NCBI RefSeq assembly: GCF_023715525.1
Contig: NZ_JAMBOG010000011.1
Location: forward strand, 1 to 64,000
Source: Kocuria rosea
GTDB taxonomy: Bacteria; Actinomycetota; Actinomycetes; Actinomycetales; Micrococcaceae
Direction: 5' to 3'
Length of the DNA: 64,000 bases
This document shows, piece by piece, positions 1 through 8,338 of this stretch. Made by a program: the position numbers and the translations under genes. The notes below the pieces were generated by a model. That model was not told the DNA's origin and searched no databases. It saw only the letters and a program-made list of their open reading frames with translations. How positions within the stretch are numbered: position 1 is the first letter of the stretch; each line of letters starts with the position of its first letter.

Positions 1-148
1 TGTCGCCTCGGTACCCGAGCTCAACGCCAAGATCCGGGCCTTCGTCACCGGCTGGAACGACCGTTGCCACCCCTTCGTATGGACCAAGACCCCCGATGAG
101 GTCCTGAAGAAAGCCAACCGCCAGATCACTTCAAACACGGGCCACTAG
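1..148 (+). pseudogene. IS630-family transposase, C-terminal fragment (cut by window edge)
   Basis: An open frame entering from the left edge encodes the last 48 residues of an IS630-family transposase, including ITGWNDR-like text (here VTGWNDRCHPF) and the tail VWTKTPDEVLKKANRQ, ending at TAG 146-148. The same tail, damaged, occurs at 1860-1960 on the other strand. Nothing in the visible part is broken, so the element may be intact to the left of the window; that cannot be seen. The similarity between the two copies stops at the stop codon, which suggests that the element end lies close to it. Confidence 0.75.
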
Positions 149-241
149 ACACTCAGGAAATTGCCCCAAGCCAATATTTTTTCTAAAACAAATGCGCCAA
201 TCCATAGTTTTGCTAGCTTTGAAATGCTAAAATGGCTGGCA

Positions 242-1600
242 TCATTTCACTTGAGCCAATGGAAGTTCGCAGTTTGATTTGTGGAGCCCCTTATCTTTTC
301 TATGCATACGTCTGTTGACGTGGTACGAATATGCACCACTAAAAATAAGGGGTGCTCCTATATACAAGAGATAAGTGGGGATCGAGCCGGAGTCCGAGGG
401 GGCCGACCTGAAAATAAGCAGCGACCCAACATAAGCGTATGACAAGCGAAGAAGAACACTTGGACTTTCAAAGTACTTTCTGTCAATCCAATTAGTTACC
501 CGCCCAAGAATATAAAAGCCAAAAGCAACACCGACTAAACCAAAATTAAGATAAAGTTCGGCATTCATACCGGGGACTATCCAAGTTGTGTCATCGCGGC
601 GGAGACTGCTGCCAGCGAGTTGCGTACTGCTAATCCAGTCCGGAAAATTGGAAGAAATCCCAACAAGACCAACGACACCACTGAAAAGGGTCGCGGTGGA
701 AGAGGCGAACGTTTCGCCGTACATCAAGCCGTTCTTCTCGACCATCTGATGGGCCCAACCCATCATTGAAAAACGGCCCCACTGCCAGTCAAGCCATGCC
801 GACAGCGACCAGGCATCCACCCGTCCTCCCCGCAGCACTGTTAAGGCGATAATATAATTAGCTAGCGCGGCAATGCCGATAGGCCAAAGAAGCCATGTGG
901 TTCCGCGTAGTCTTGGCATCAAAATTAGGATCAGCGGAAGAGTCATCACTAGAATAATTGATCGCCCGCCGCTCCATGCCAAAGACCCCACAATGGCCAG
1001 TACTGAGACCACTGCAACGGTCATGGTAAAAAGCCGGTTTCGCCCCCAGCGTGTACTTACAAGCCAGATTGCTGCGAATGAAGTAGCCCAAGTAAACCAC
1101 TTCGCGGCGTAGCTGTACCTCGCCATGCCTCCGTCGACAGCTACAATACGATTGCTATCAAGTTCTGCCGCGTAACTTTGAATTATGATTGTCGATCCTA
1201 CTGTGAGGGGGAGAAGGACGACAATCAAAAGTAGTAACAATTGGCGTTCACTACGTCTTAAAGAAAATGTAGTGCGCGGTTGTTTTACTCCAGCTGGTTT
1301 CGATGGAAGCCGGTGGAGTAAAGCAGAACAAAGAGCGAAGAGCCCGATGCAGGTAGACGCGATGGCCGCATTGATGGAGTCAAGACCACGAATGTCGTAA
1401 TAGCCGGCTTTGCCAGCTGTGTCGTTGGCCAAGTGAGCGATTCCTGACACAGATGACACTAGTACGTAGTTCAATAGAACAAGCGTTCTGAAATTAAGGA
1501 ATCGACCAATTCGGTGAGCAATGTAAAGGGCGGTCGCGACACCTGTTACGGACGCCATGGTCAACGCCACTATCTGAACCTGACTAAGGTCAGCAACCAC
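242..1600 (-). CDS. Wzy-like oligosaccharide repeat-unit polymerase (putative)
   Basis: A 452-residue polytopic membrane protein with about ten hydrophobic segments. I infer a Wzy-type polymerase that joins lipid-linked repeat units on the outer face of the membrane. Support comes from the topology, a long outer loop around residues 255-345, the motif GMNAELYLNFGLVG at about 344-357 (the G-x-E-x-Y-x-N-F-G pattern common in these polymerases), and its position in a polysaccharide locus. Wzy proteins diverge strongly, so sequence alone is weak evidence; a ligase is possible. The frame opens at GTG 1600; ATG 1558 is an alternative start just before the first membrane segment. Codon use is much AT-richer than in the chromosome around it, and it lies between two IS630 remnants, which suggests transfer. 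Confidence 0.6.
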   Translation of the reverse strand: MVADLSQVQIVALTMASVTGVATALYIAHRIGRFLNFRTLVLLNYVLVSSVSGIAHLANDTAGKAGYYDIRGLDSINAAIASTCIGLFALCSALLHRLPSKPAGVKQPRTTFSLRRSERQLLLLLIVVLLPLTVGSTIIIQSYAAELDSNRIVAVDGGMARYSYAAKWFTWATSFAAIWLVSTRWGRNRLFTMTVAVVSVLAIVGSLAWSGGRSIILVMTLPLILILMPRLRGTTWLLWPIGIAALANYIIALTVLRGGRVDAWSLSAWLDWQWGRFSMMGWAHQMVEKNGLMYGETFASSTATLFSGVVGLVGISSNFPDWISSTQLAGSSLRRDDTTWIVPGMNAELYLNFGLVGVAFGFYILGRVTNWIDRKYFESPSVLLRLSYAYVGSLLIFRSAPSDSGSIPTYLLYIGAPLIFSGAYSYHVNRRMHRKDKGLHKSNCELPLAQVK

Positions 1601-1859
1601 CGTTCGGCCTCCCTGGACGCAGTGTTCCTGGACACTCTACCCTCTGGAGGGACAGCCGAGGGCATGCGGTATCGATCGTGTCCTCGCAATCAAACCACAA
1701 CACGTGATAACTGAGTTGTATACCCACTCAGCCTGCGTGAGGGGCAGCATCTAGATCCGTAGCGTAAAGGCCCAACGTCTATCATGACATCTCGCACTCT
1801 CGCCTACCGTTGACTGGCCGTGTCGCTTCCTATTTATGTAAAAGCTGGTGAAGGTTCAC
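1601..1859. other. Intergenic, AT-richer spacer upstream of the Wzy-like gene
   Basis: About 260 bases between the start of the leftward polymerase gene and the end of the second IS630 remnant. It must hold the promoter for the polymerase gene. I see a small hairpin (ctgagt 1711-1716 pairing with actcag 1726-1731) but no gene. Confidence 0.4.
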
Positions 1860-2936
1860 CTAGTGGCCCGTCTTTGAAGTGGTTGATCGGTTGGCTGTCT
1901 TGAGGGTTCCGGTGCTGGTCTTGGTTCAGTCGAAGGGGTGGCAGCGGTCGTTCCAGCCGGTGACGAAGGCGCGGAGCTTGGCGTTGAGCTCGGCCACCGA
2001 GGCGACGTCGGTCCGGCGCAGGGCCTGACGTTCGATGATCCCGAACCACATCTCCACCAGGTTCGGCCACGAGGCCGAGGTCGCGGTGATGTGGACTTGA
2101 AACCGGGGGGTGGTGGCCAGCCACGCCTTCACCTCGGGGCCTTGTGGGAGGCGTAGTTGTCCATCACCAGGTGCAGTCGCTGGTCGGAGTAGGCCCGGGC
2201 TATCTGCTTCAGGAAGGCCAGGAGAACTCCTGGCATCGGTACCGGGGCTTGCAGGCGGCCGTGACGTAGCCGGTGGCGATCTCCAAGGCAGCGAACGGGG
2301 TTGAGGTCCCGTGCCGGAAGTAGTCATGGGTGCGGGCTACCGGCTTACCCGGTTGCATCGTCAACCCCGGGGCGGTGCACTCCAAAACCTGAATCTAAAA
2401 CTCTTCGTCCATGCTTAACAAGAAGCCCGTTGGCCGGCGGAGCCAGATAAAGCCCGCCCTCGACCTTGACGACCAGGTGAAGGGTTGGTGGAGAACGTGA
2501 AAGTGCCCTTCCGCCAGGGCGCGACCCGTACTCGCGCCAGGCCTTGGCCACCGTGGAGCGGTCAATCTCCAGTCAGGAGGCCAGCAGCCGTGAGAACCAG
2601 TGGGTGACCGCAAGTCTCTTCGGCGGCGGCCTCAGGATGGCCGCCACAATTGCGCGGTGATCGATCCGCCGGGGCAGGCACGACCGGTCGTGATCGGCCC
2701 GTCCGGCGACGCCGGCAGCAGTGTAACGGGCCCGCCAAGCGATCACCGTGGTCCGGGTAGCGCCTAGCATTCGTGCGATCTCGGTGTTGGAAATTTTGTC
2801 AGCTGCCAGCAGCACGATTCTTGCCCGCTGCGCCAGCCTGGCCCGCACCAAAGACGACTGGACGAGCTTCTCGAGCTTCTCCCGGTCGCCCTCCCGCAAC
2901 AGCAACGGCGCCGCAGGATGGTTTGATATAACCCAT
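1860..2936 (-). pseudogene. IS630-family transposase, degraded by frameshifts and a nonsense change
   Basis: Read on the minus strand, pieces of one IS630 transposase appear in different frames. They are the start MGYIKPSCGA (2936), an N-terminal helix-turn-helix region (REGDREKLEKLVQ, then ISNTEIARMLGATRTTV), THWFSRLLAS, MAKAWREYG, a GLYLAPPAN piece, and a C-terminal DDE part with NLVEMWFGIIERQA. The frame shifts near the N-terminus, near 2575 and again in the middle. The tail has TGA where the copy at 1-148 has TGG (…CHPF then stop at about 1926), followed by small differences up to TAG at 1860. It cannot make a full transposase. The orientation is opposite to the copy at 1-148, so the two 3' ends face each other around the Wzy-like gene. 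Confidence 0.85.
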
Positions 2937-3021
2937 GGTCCCACCCAACAAGCGTTCAGATAATTCAACGACGCTGCACACCTAGAGGCAATGAGCATAC
3001 TCGAAGGAATGTGGAGAACTG

Positions 3022-4155
3022 CTATTTCTTAATTGCGGAGTATATGTTGATCAGTTGCCTGGCCACGCTTGAAATGGCAAATTCCTCACGGGCAAGGGCC
3101 CGCGCACGTTTTTCCATATCATTCCTCGTTATGGGGTCGTCCACTATCTTCATGATAGCTTCCGATATTTCCTCCGCAGATCCGTCCACAACAATTCCTG
3201 ACCCCGACTTTTCAATGAATGGCGCGAGCCCACATGTTTTCGTAACAATGACAGGCTTACCTACCGAAAGTGCCTCAATTACGGACATCGGGAATGTTTC
3301 ATCCAAAGATGGCAAAACGTAAACGTCGCATTGGGCGAGTCGAGTAGCTGTTTCATGCGGAGCGACGGGACCCTCATACATTATGTTAGACCCAAGACCA
3401 TTTGCATCAATGGCGTCCTGGACCGCCGCCGCCTGACCTTCGTCGGGACCTGCTAAACGGAATCTTACGTCATGGCCTCGCTCAATAATCGTTTGCGCTG
3501 CCTTAACAAATGTAAGAGGTCGTTTAATTTCATGCAACCTGGCGAGGAATAAAACACTCGCGGGTTGGTCTAACTTTACGGGCACGCCCCGAGCCTCTTC
3601 GCGCGGCATCGGTACTCCGTTTTTCAAATGCTCCAAGTTTAGACTCCTTTTAGCAACGCCTTGGAGATCATCACGCTCTTCAGACGTCAAATAAAGGCAA
3701 GAACTTGCTTTTGCTAACACGGGGCGAGTCAAAAACCAGTCCAATGGTTTAGCTAGCCACTTCTCCGTTGCATCAATCATCCCATGGGTTTGGACTACGA
3801 GGCGCTTACCCACCATCAGCGCCAAAGCTGCGGCGGGGAGGGCAACAAGGTCTCTAGCGAGATGCACGTGGACGACATCAGCGTCTCGCACTGCTTTCGT
3901 CAACCAGATTGTGAGACTAGGAGAGCAAAGGCCTGCGAAGCCCGTTTTCGGCAGGATGCGCCGACTGGGAAATAGATGCACCGGAAATCCGTCATATTCT
4001 TTCGGCAATGGTCCCTTGAAGCCACCGGCCGCGGCTACGACAACCACGTCATGACCCATATCGCGAAGTGCTTTGGCCTGATTCATAGCTACACGGGCTG
4101 GCCCACCGTAGGCCCCATCCGGACTTATGTATGTGACGACCTGAATAATCTTCAT
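3022..4155 (-). CDS. Glycosyltransferase family 4 (GT-B fold)
   Basis: A 377-residue cytoplasmic or membrane-associated glycosyltransferase that should add one sugar of the polysaccharide repeat unit; donor and acceptor cannot be told. GT4 marks are the N-terminal glycine-rich loop YGGPARV (residues 16-22), HVHLARD near 96-102, and the E-x7-E nucleotide-sugar motif with E286 and E294 in DETFPMSVIE. The length is normal for the family. ATG 4155 overlaps the stop of the upstream acetyltransferase (ATGA, 4152-4155), so the two are translationally coupled. Codon use is AT-rich: a hand count of 3481-3540 gives 23 G/C of 60, unlike the acetyltransferase in front of it. Acquisition from a lower-GC source is likely. 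Confidence 0.88.
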   Translation of the reverse strand: MKIIQVVTYISPDGAYGGPARVAMNQAKALRDMGHDVVVVAAAGGFKGPLPKEYDGFPVHLFPSRRILPKTGFAGLCSPSLTIWLTKAVRDADVVHVHLARDLVALPAAALALMVGKRLVVQTHGMIDATEKWLAKPLDWFLTRPVLAKASSCLYLTSEERDDLQGVAKRSLNLEHLKNGVPMPREEARGVPVKLDQPASVLFLARLHEIKRPLTFVKAAQTIIERGHDVRFRLAGPDEGQAAAVQDAIDANGLGSNIMYEGPVAPHETATRLAQCDVYVLPSLDETFPMSVIEALSVGKPVIVTKTCGLAPFIEKSGSGIVVDGSAEEISEAIMKIVDDPITRNDMEKRARALAREEFAISSVARQLINIYSAIKK

Positions 4156-4760
4156 AGACTCCGAACTTCCCGGTCAAAGACGAAGCGACGACCCTTAATT
4201 TCGGCGGCGGATGGACCAATAATTGTGTTCGGTTCAACATTTCGGCTGACCAGTGTGAGCGGTTGTACTAACGCGGAGCGTCCAATGGTCACTCCACCGG
4301 TAACGACGCACCGAGATGTGACCCAGGCGCCATCTTCGATCGACACAGGTTTCGTAATGAGCCCCATGTTTCGGCGGTAGGCGTGGCTACCAGTGGTGAT
4401 GAAGGTCTCCTGGGACACCACGACATCTTGTCCGATGTTGACTTTGTCCTGGTTGTGGATCCAAACACCCTCCCCAATCCAGGATCGGTCGCCAATCTCT
4501 AGGTTCCAGGGGAACTTGATGCGGGCGCGAGGCCGGATGATGACGCCATCCCCAATTTTGGCACCGAAAACTTTTAGGGCCCTAGCGCGGAGCCCGGAGC
4601 TGATCTGCCATGGGTTGGTGACGACGACTAGCTCGGTGGCGGCCCAAAGGTAGACCACCCATTTGGGCTTCCCCCAGGCCTCCCGTTCACCGGGGGCCTT
4701 GGAGAGGTCAATGACGGGGATATCGGCGTGGGCTGACCCGTGTTCTGCTGCGGTTGCCAT
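4152..4760 (-). CDS. WcaF-like left-handed beta-helix acetyltransferase
   Basis: A 202-residue acetyltransferase of the hexapeptide-repeat (LbH) group, closest in pattern to WcaF of colanic acid synthesis, which O-acetylates polysaccharide sugars using acetyl-CoA. The C-terminal half shows hexapeptide repeats (IGDGVIIRP, IGEGVWIHN, IGQDVVVSQ, IGRSALVQP, IIGPSAAEIKG), and the middle has the WcaF-type phrase TNPWQISSGLRARALKVFGA. I chose ATG 4760 because a purine-rich AGAGG lies just upstream and the family fold starts shortly after; the frame itself runs on to 4940 without family similarity. It is the first gene of a two-gene leftward unit with the GT4 gene, diverging from the WcaI-like gene. 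Confidence 0.85.
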   Translation of the reverse strand: MATAAEHGSAHADIPVIDLSKAPGEREAWGKPKWVVYLWAATELVVVTNPWQISSGLRARALKVFGAKIGDGVIIRPRARIKFPWNLEIGDRSWIGEGVWIHNQDKVNIGQDVVVSQETFITTGSHAYRRNMGLITKPVSIEDGAWVTSRCVVTGGVTIGRSALVQPLTLVSRNVEPNTIIGPSAAEIKGRRFVFDREVRSL

Positions 4761-4930
4761 GGGAACCTCTGCGGGTGGGGGGCGGGGGTTGTGACGCGAG
4801 CCACGGTGTGGGCCAGGGGGCATCACCGGGTTCTCGATGTGGTCACATGTATCGTCTGATTTATACCCCATCCTTGCCAGCAGTGCTCGACCCCCATCGG
4901 CACTGCCGCCCGTGTGACGAAAGCGCCACC
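4761..4930. promoter_or_regulatory. Divergent promoter region of the polysaccharide operons
   Basis: 170 bases separate the oppositely oriented acetyltransferase and WcaI-like genes, so promoters for both arms should lie here. I could not assign -35/-10 boxes with confidence. Confidence 0.4.
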
Positions 4931-6166
4931 ATGCCCCCACGTTTGACCATTGTCGGTATCAACTTCGCGCCCGAATCCAACGGCAACGCTCCGTACACGA
5001 CGTCCCTTGCACAGGGGATGGCTGCCATGGGCTGGGAGGTCAAAGTGGTAACAAGCTTCCCTCACTACCCACAGTGGAAGATTTATGACGGATACGACGG
5101 TCGGAACATACAGGAGCGGTACGGAGAAGTTGACGTACTGCGGTTGCGTCACTACATCCCCCAGAAGCCACGTTTTATCAATCGCTGGCTGATGGAAATT
5201 CACTTCGGCGCGCGGGCCGTGCTCGCAGACTGGAGCCGCCCTGATGTTGTACTGCTCGTCTCACCTGCCCTCTTCTCGTCCGCCATCGCCGCCGCACGCA
5301 CCAAGCTGTCGAAAAATCGTCCGGGAACGGCCATCTGGGTGCATGATCTTTATTCCCAAGGCCTCGAGGAGGCTCACGCTTCCACTTCCGCCGTGGTACC
5401 TGTCATGCATGCCATTGAGAAGGCCATCCTGTCGGGTGCCGACAAGGTGATTGCTATCCATGACCGGCTTGGACGGCGGGTAATTCAGGGTTTCGGCGTA
5501 GAGGAGGAACGGGTAAGAATCCACCGAAACTGGTCCCATATTCCCCCACAACCGTCAATTGACAGAGTCACAGCCCGGGCGCGGTTTGGCTGGTCCGATG
5601 ACGAGATTGTCGTCCTTCACGCCGGCAACATGGGGGTGAAGCAGGGCCTCGAAAACGTCATTGAAGCAGCTCGACTGGCCGGCAATACCAGCTCCAAGGT
5701 TCGGTTTGTCCTCCTGGGCACAGGAAGTCAGCGAGAGAAACTGGAATCCCTTGGGCAAGGCATCGACCGTCTACAGTTTATCGACCCGTTGCCCGATGAC
5801 AAGTACGCAGCCGCTCTGGCCTCAGCTGACATTCTGCTCGTCAACGAGAAACCGGGCATTCGGGAGATGTGCGTGCCGAGCAAATTGACGTCTTACTTCA
5901 CGACCGGTCGCCCCGTCTTGGCTGCGGTGGAAGATGAGAGTGCTACGGCTGGAGAAGTTGAGGCTTCAAAGGCCGGTCGGGTGATCCCCTCTGGTGATCC
6001 CGCTGAGCTGCTCCGCACAGCTGAGCAGATGGGCGCCGATCGTGCCGCTTCCGCCACGCTCGGAAGCAACGGCCCACGCTATGCCACCGAGCACCTGTCC
6101 AAGGAGACGGCGATGCGTCGGTGGGATGAGGCCCTTCGGTCCCTTACGCAACATGTCGACCGGTAA
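4931..6166 (+). CDS. WcaI-like glycosyltransferase family 4
   Basis: A 411-residue GT-B glycosyltransferase resembling WcaI of colanic acid synthesis, a putative fucosyl- or related transferase acting on the lipid-linked repeat unit. WcaI features seen are the start TIVGINFAPESNGNAPYT, the phrase TSFPHYPQWKIYDGY, LHAGNMGVKQGLENVIEA in the donor domain, and MCVPSKLTSYFTTGRPVLA in place of a simple E-x7-E ending. ATG 4931 starts directly before the Rossmann strand; the open frame extends to 4754 without similarity. It opens the rightward unit that continues with gmd 84 bases downstream. A neighbouring GDP-fucose pathway makes GDP-fucose a plausible donor; that is inference. Confidence 0.85.
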   Translation: MPPRLTIVGINFAPESNGNAPYTTSLAQGMAAMGWEVKVVTSFPHYPQWKIYDGYDGRNIQERYGEVDVLRLRHYIPQKPRFINRWLMEIHFGARAVLADWSRPDVVLLVSPALFSSAIAAARTKLSKNRPGTAIWVHDLYSQGLEEAHASTSAVVPVMHAIEKAILSGADKVIAIHDRLGRRVIQGFGVEEERVRIHRNWSHIPPQPSIDRVTARARFGWSDDEIVVLHAGNMGVKQGLENVIEAARLAGNTSSKVRFVLLGTGSQREKLESLGQGIDRLQFIDPLPDDKYAAALASADILLVNEKPGIREMCVPSKLTSYFTTGRPVLAAVEDESATAGEVEASKAGRVIPSGDPAELLRTAEQMGADRAASATLGSNGPRYATEHLSKETAMRRWDEALRSLTQHVDR

Positions 6167-6250
6167 GCTCCAACCGCGGCCGGGTTCACTAACATAATCA
6201 TGTCCCCACTAGTGACCACAGACCCCAGTTCCCCTCCCCCAAGGACGATC

Positions 6251-7285
6251 ATGCACGCCACCCATAAAAAGGCCTTCATCACGGGCATCACCGGTCAGGA
6301 CGGCTCCTACCTCGCTGAGCTGCTGCTCTCGAAGGGGTATGAGGTCCACGGCTTGATTCGCCGCGCCTCCACCTTCAATACCCACCGGATTGATCATCTC
6401 TACTCGGACCCGCACGAATCCGATGCACGCCTGTTCCTGCACTACGGGGACCTCTCCGACGGCTCTCGCCTGGTCACCCTGATGGCGCAGATCCGCCCCG
6501 ACGAGGTATACAACCTCGCCGCGCAATCCCACGTGAAAGTTTCTTTCGAAGAACCCGAGCACACCGGGGACACCACCGGTCTGGGCACCATCCGACTCCT
6601 GGAGGCCATGCGCCTGGCCAACGTGGACGCCCGCTACTACCAAGCCTCTACCTCCGAGCTGTACGGAGCCACCCCGCCGCCGCAGTCCGAGACGACGCCT
6701 TTCTACCCGCGCTCCCCCTACGGTGCGGCGAAGATTTACTCCTATTGGATCACCAAAAACTACCGCGAGGCCTACGACATGTACGCCGTCAACGGGATCC
6801 TTTTCAACCACGAGTCGCCCCGCCGCGGTGAAACCTTCGTGACCCGCAAGATCACCCGCGCTGTCGCCGCCATCAAGGCTGGCAAGCAGGACAAACTTTA
6901 CATGGGCAATCTGCAGGCCATCCGCGACTGGGGCTACGCCGCGGAGTACGTCGAGGGCATGTGGCGGATGTTGCAGGCTGACGAGCCCGAGGACTTCGTT
7001 TTGGCCACAGGCCAGCCCTGCACCGTGCGGGAGTTCCTGGAAATCTCCTTCGGCCACGCCGGCCTGGACTGGCGCGAGCACGTCGAGTTCGACGAGCGCT
7101 ACCTGCGCCCCACCGAGGTCGACGCCCTCATCGGCGACCCAGCGAAGGCGAAGGAGAAGCTGGGTTGGGAGGCCACGATCAAGGCTCCCGAGCTCGCCCG
7201 CCTCATGGTGGACGCGGACATCGCCATGCTGGAGAACGCCGACGGATGGGTCGACACCGTCGAGCTTGCCTCTTGGAGTAAGTGA
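6251..7285 (+). CDS. gmd: GDP-mannose 4,6-dehydratase
   Basis: This 344-residue short-chain dehydrogenase converts GDP-D-mannose to GDP-4-keto-6-deoxy-D-mannose, the first step to GDP-L-fucose. It has the NAD(P)-binding loop [10 protein letters not shown] near residues 11-20, the active-site set STSELYG and YGAAK (Tyr-x3-Lys), and the family signature [17 protein letters not shown]. The length matches the family. I chose ATG 6251 because AAGGACG lies 4-10 bases upstream and family proteins start close to this Rossmann strand; an in-frame ATG at 6200 would add 17 unlikely residues. Its partner fcl follows, but a foreign-looking ATP-grasp gene separates them. A hand count of 7081-7140 gives 43 G/C of 60, chromosome-like. 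Confidence 0.95.
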   Translation: MHATHKKAFITGITGQDGSYLAELLLSKGYEVHGLIRRASTFNTHRIDHLYSDPHESDARLFLHYGDLSDGSRLVTLMAQIRPDEVYNLAAQSHVKVSFEEPEHTGDTTGLGTIRLLEAMRLANVDARYYQASTSELYGATPPPQSETTPFYPRSPYGAAKIYSYWITKNYREAYDMYAVNGILFNHESPRRGETFVTRKITRAVAAIKAGKQDKLYMGNLQAIRDWGYAAEYVEGMWRMLQADEPEDFVLATGQPCTVREFLEISFGHAGLDWREHVEFDERYLRPTEVDALIGDPAKAKEKLGWEATIKAPELARLMVDADIAMLENADGWVDTVELASWSK

Positions 7286-7429
7286 AGGCTCACCCAGGTC
7301 GGTGAATGGTCAAGTTATCATCGGAGCTAGTTACGTGCACACCCGCAGATACTTAACCTTGCCAGATATGGAAATTTGGCAATGTCTTGTAAAGCGATTA
7401 AGTTCACATCCGAAAGGTGTCCCCCTTAA

Positions 7430-8332
7430 TTGATCAGTACAACGTTGTGGCGACAACCCAGATCCGTCGCCAAGGCTCAAGCATGGTCAATCCTGGGAAA
7501 ACTTCCTCTATCATGGCGTCGACAAATTCTATACATGCGAGCCCACCGAAAGTGGCTTAATTTGCGGAAGCCTAAAACATTCAACGAGAAGGTGAACTGG
7601 CGAATGGTGTACGACCGCCGCGATTCACTTTCTTGGACCTGCGACAAGTTGCGCATGAAAGAGCAAGTTGCTGCACGTTGCGAGGACATATTAATTCCGC
7701 ACACTCTCTGGAGTGGCACAAATTTAAAAGAATTGCAACAATTGGACTTTCCCGACCGATGGGTACTAAAGCCCAATCATGGATCGCAACGGGTAATTCT
7801 GGGAAAAGGAACGCCTAAAATAGATGACCTAGCCCGCGAGACAGATTCATGGCTCGATCCGTACATCGGGATAGACCGCGGTGAATGGGCCTACACGCGA
7901 GCCCGACCGTTGTACGTCCTCGAAGAATGGATCGGAGAGGGTAGCGATGCTCCCGATGACTATAAGTTTTTCGTTTTTGATGGGATCGTTCAGATAATCC
8001 AAGTGGATACGGACAGATTTCAGGGCCACAAATTGGCGATTTTTTCACGGGACTGGGACCGCCTGGAGGTTTCCAAATCTCTACACATGGATTCGCCAAC
8101 CATTCCCCGACCAGCACACTTAGACCTCATGATTCAGATGGCCGAGATAATTGCTTCTGAGTATGACTTCATGCGCGTTGATTTATTCGACACACCAAGA
8201 GGAGTGTTTTTCGGGGAGGTTACCCCGTACCCTGGTTCTGGACTTTCACCTTTCTCACCTCCCGAGTTCGACAACTTTTTGGGGTCACGCTGGATGCTTC
8301 CTCCTATCAGTTCCATCCCCACTGAGGAGTAA
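7430..8332 (+). CDS. TupA-like ATP-grasp protein
   Basis: A 300-residue protein of the TupA-like ATP-grasp family (PF14305 by pattern). Members lie in surface-polysaccharide loci and are predicted to ligate an amino acid or similar group to a sugar acid; TupA itself serves teichuronopeptide synthesis in an alkaliphilic Bacillus. Seen are the family start KTFNEKVNWRMVYDRRD, the ATP-binding strand WVLKPNHGS, the central DDYKFFVFDG, and the metal-binding end MRVDLFDT plus FFGEVTPYPGSGLSPF. The start is TTG 7430, with GAAAGGTG 11-18 bases upstream; no better start is visible. A hand count of 7741-7800 gives 29 G/C of 60, far below gmd. It probably entered between gmd and fcl by transfer. Confidence 0.82.
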   Translation: MISTTLWRQPRSVAKAQAWSILGKLPLSWRRQILYMRAHRKWLNLRKPKTFNEKVNWRMVYDRRDSLSWTCDKLRMKEQVAARCEDILIPHTLWSGTNLKELQQLDFPDRWVLKPNHGSQRVILGKGTPKIDDLARETDSWLDPYIGIDRGEWAYTRARPLYVLEEWIGEGSDAPDDYKFFVFDGIVQIIQVDTDRFQGHKLAIFSRDWDRLEVSKSLHMDSPTIPRPAHLDLMIQMAEIIASEYDFMRVDLFDTPRGVFFGEVTPYPGSGLSPFSPPEFDNFLGSRWMLPPISSIPTEE

Positions 8333-8338
8333 TTAATT

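Noticed and set aside
1-2936. A classical composite transposon carrying the Wzy-like gene
   Set aside because: One copy is cut by the window edge and the other is decayed; no terminal repeats or target duplications could be defined, so only bracketing is claimed.
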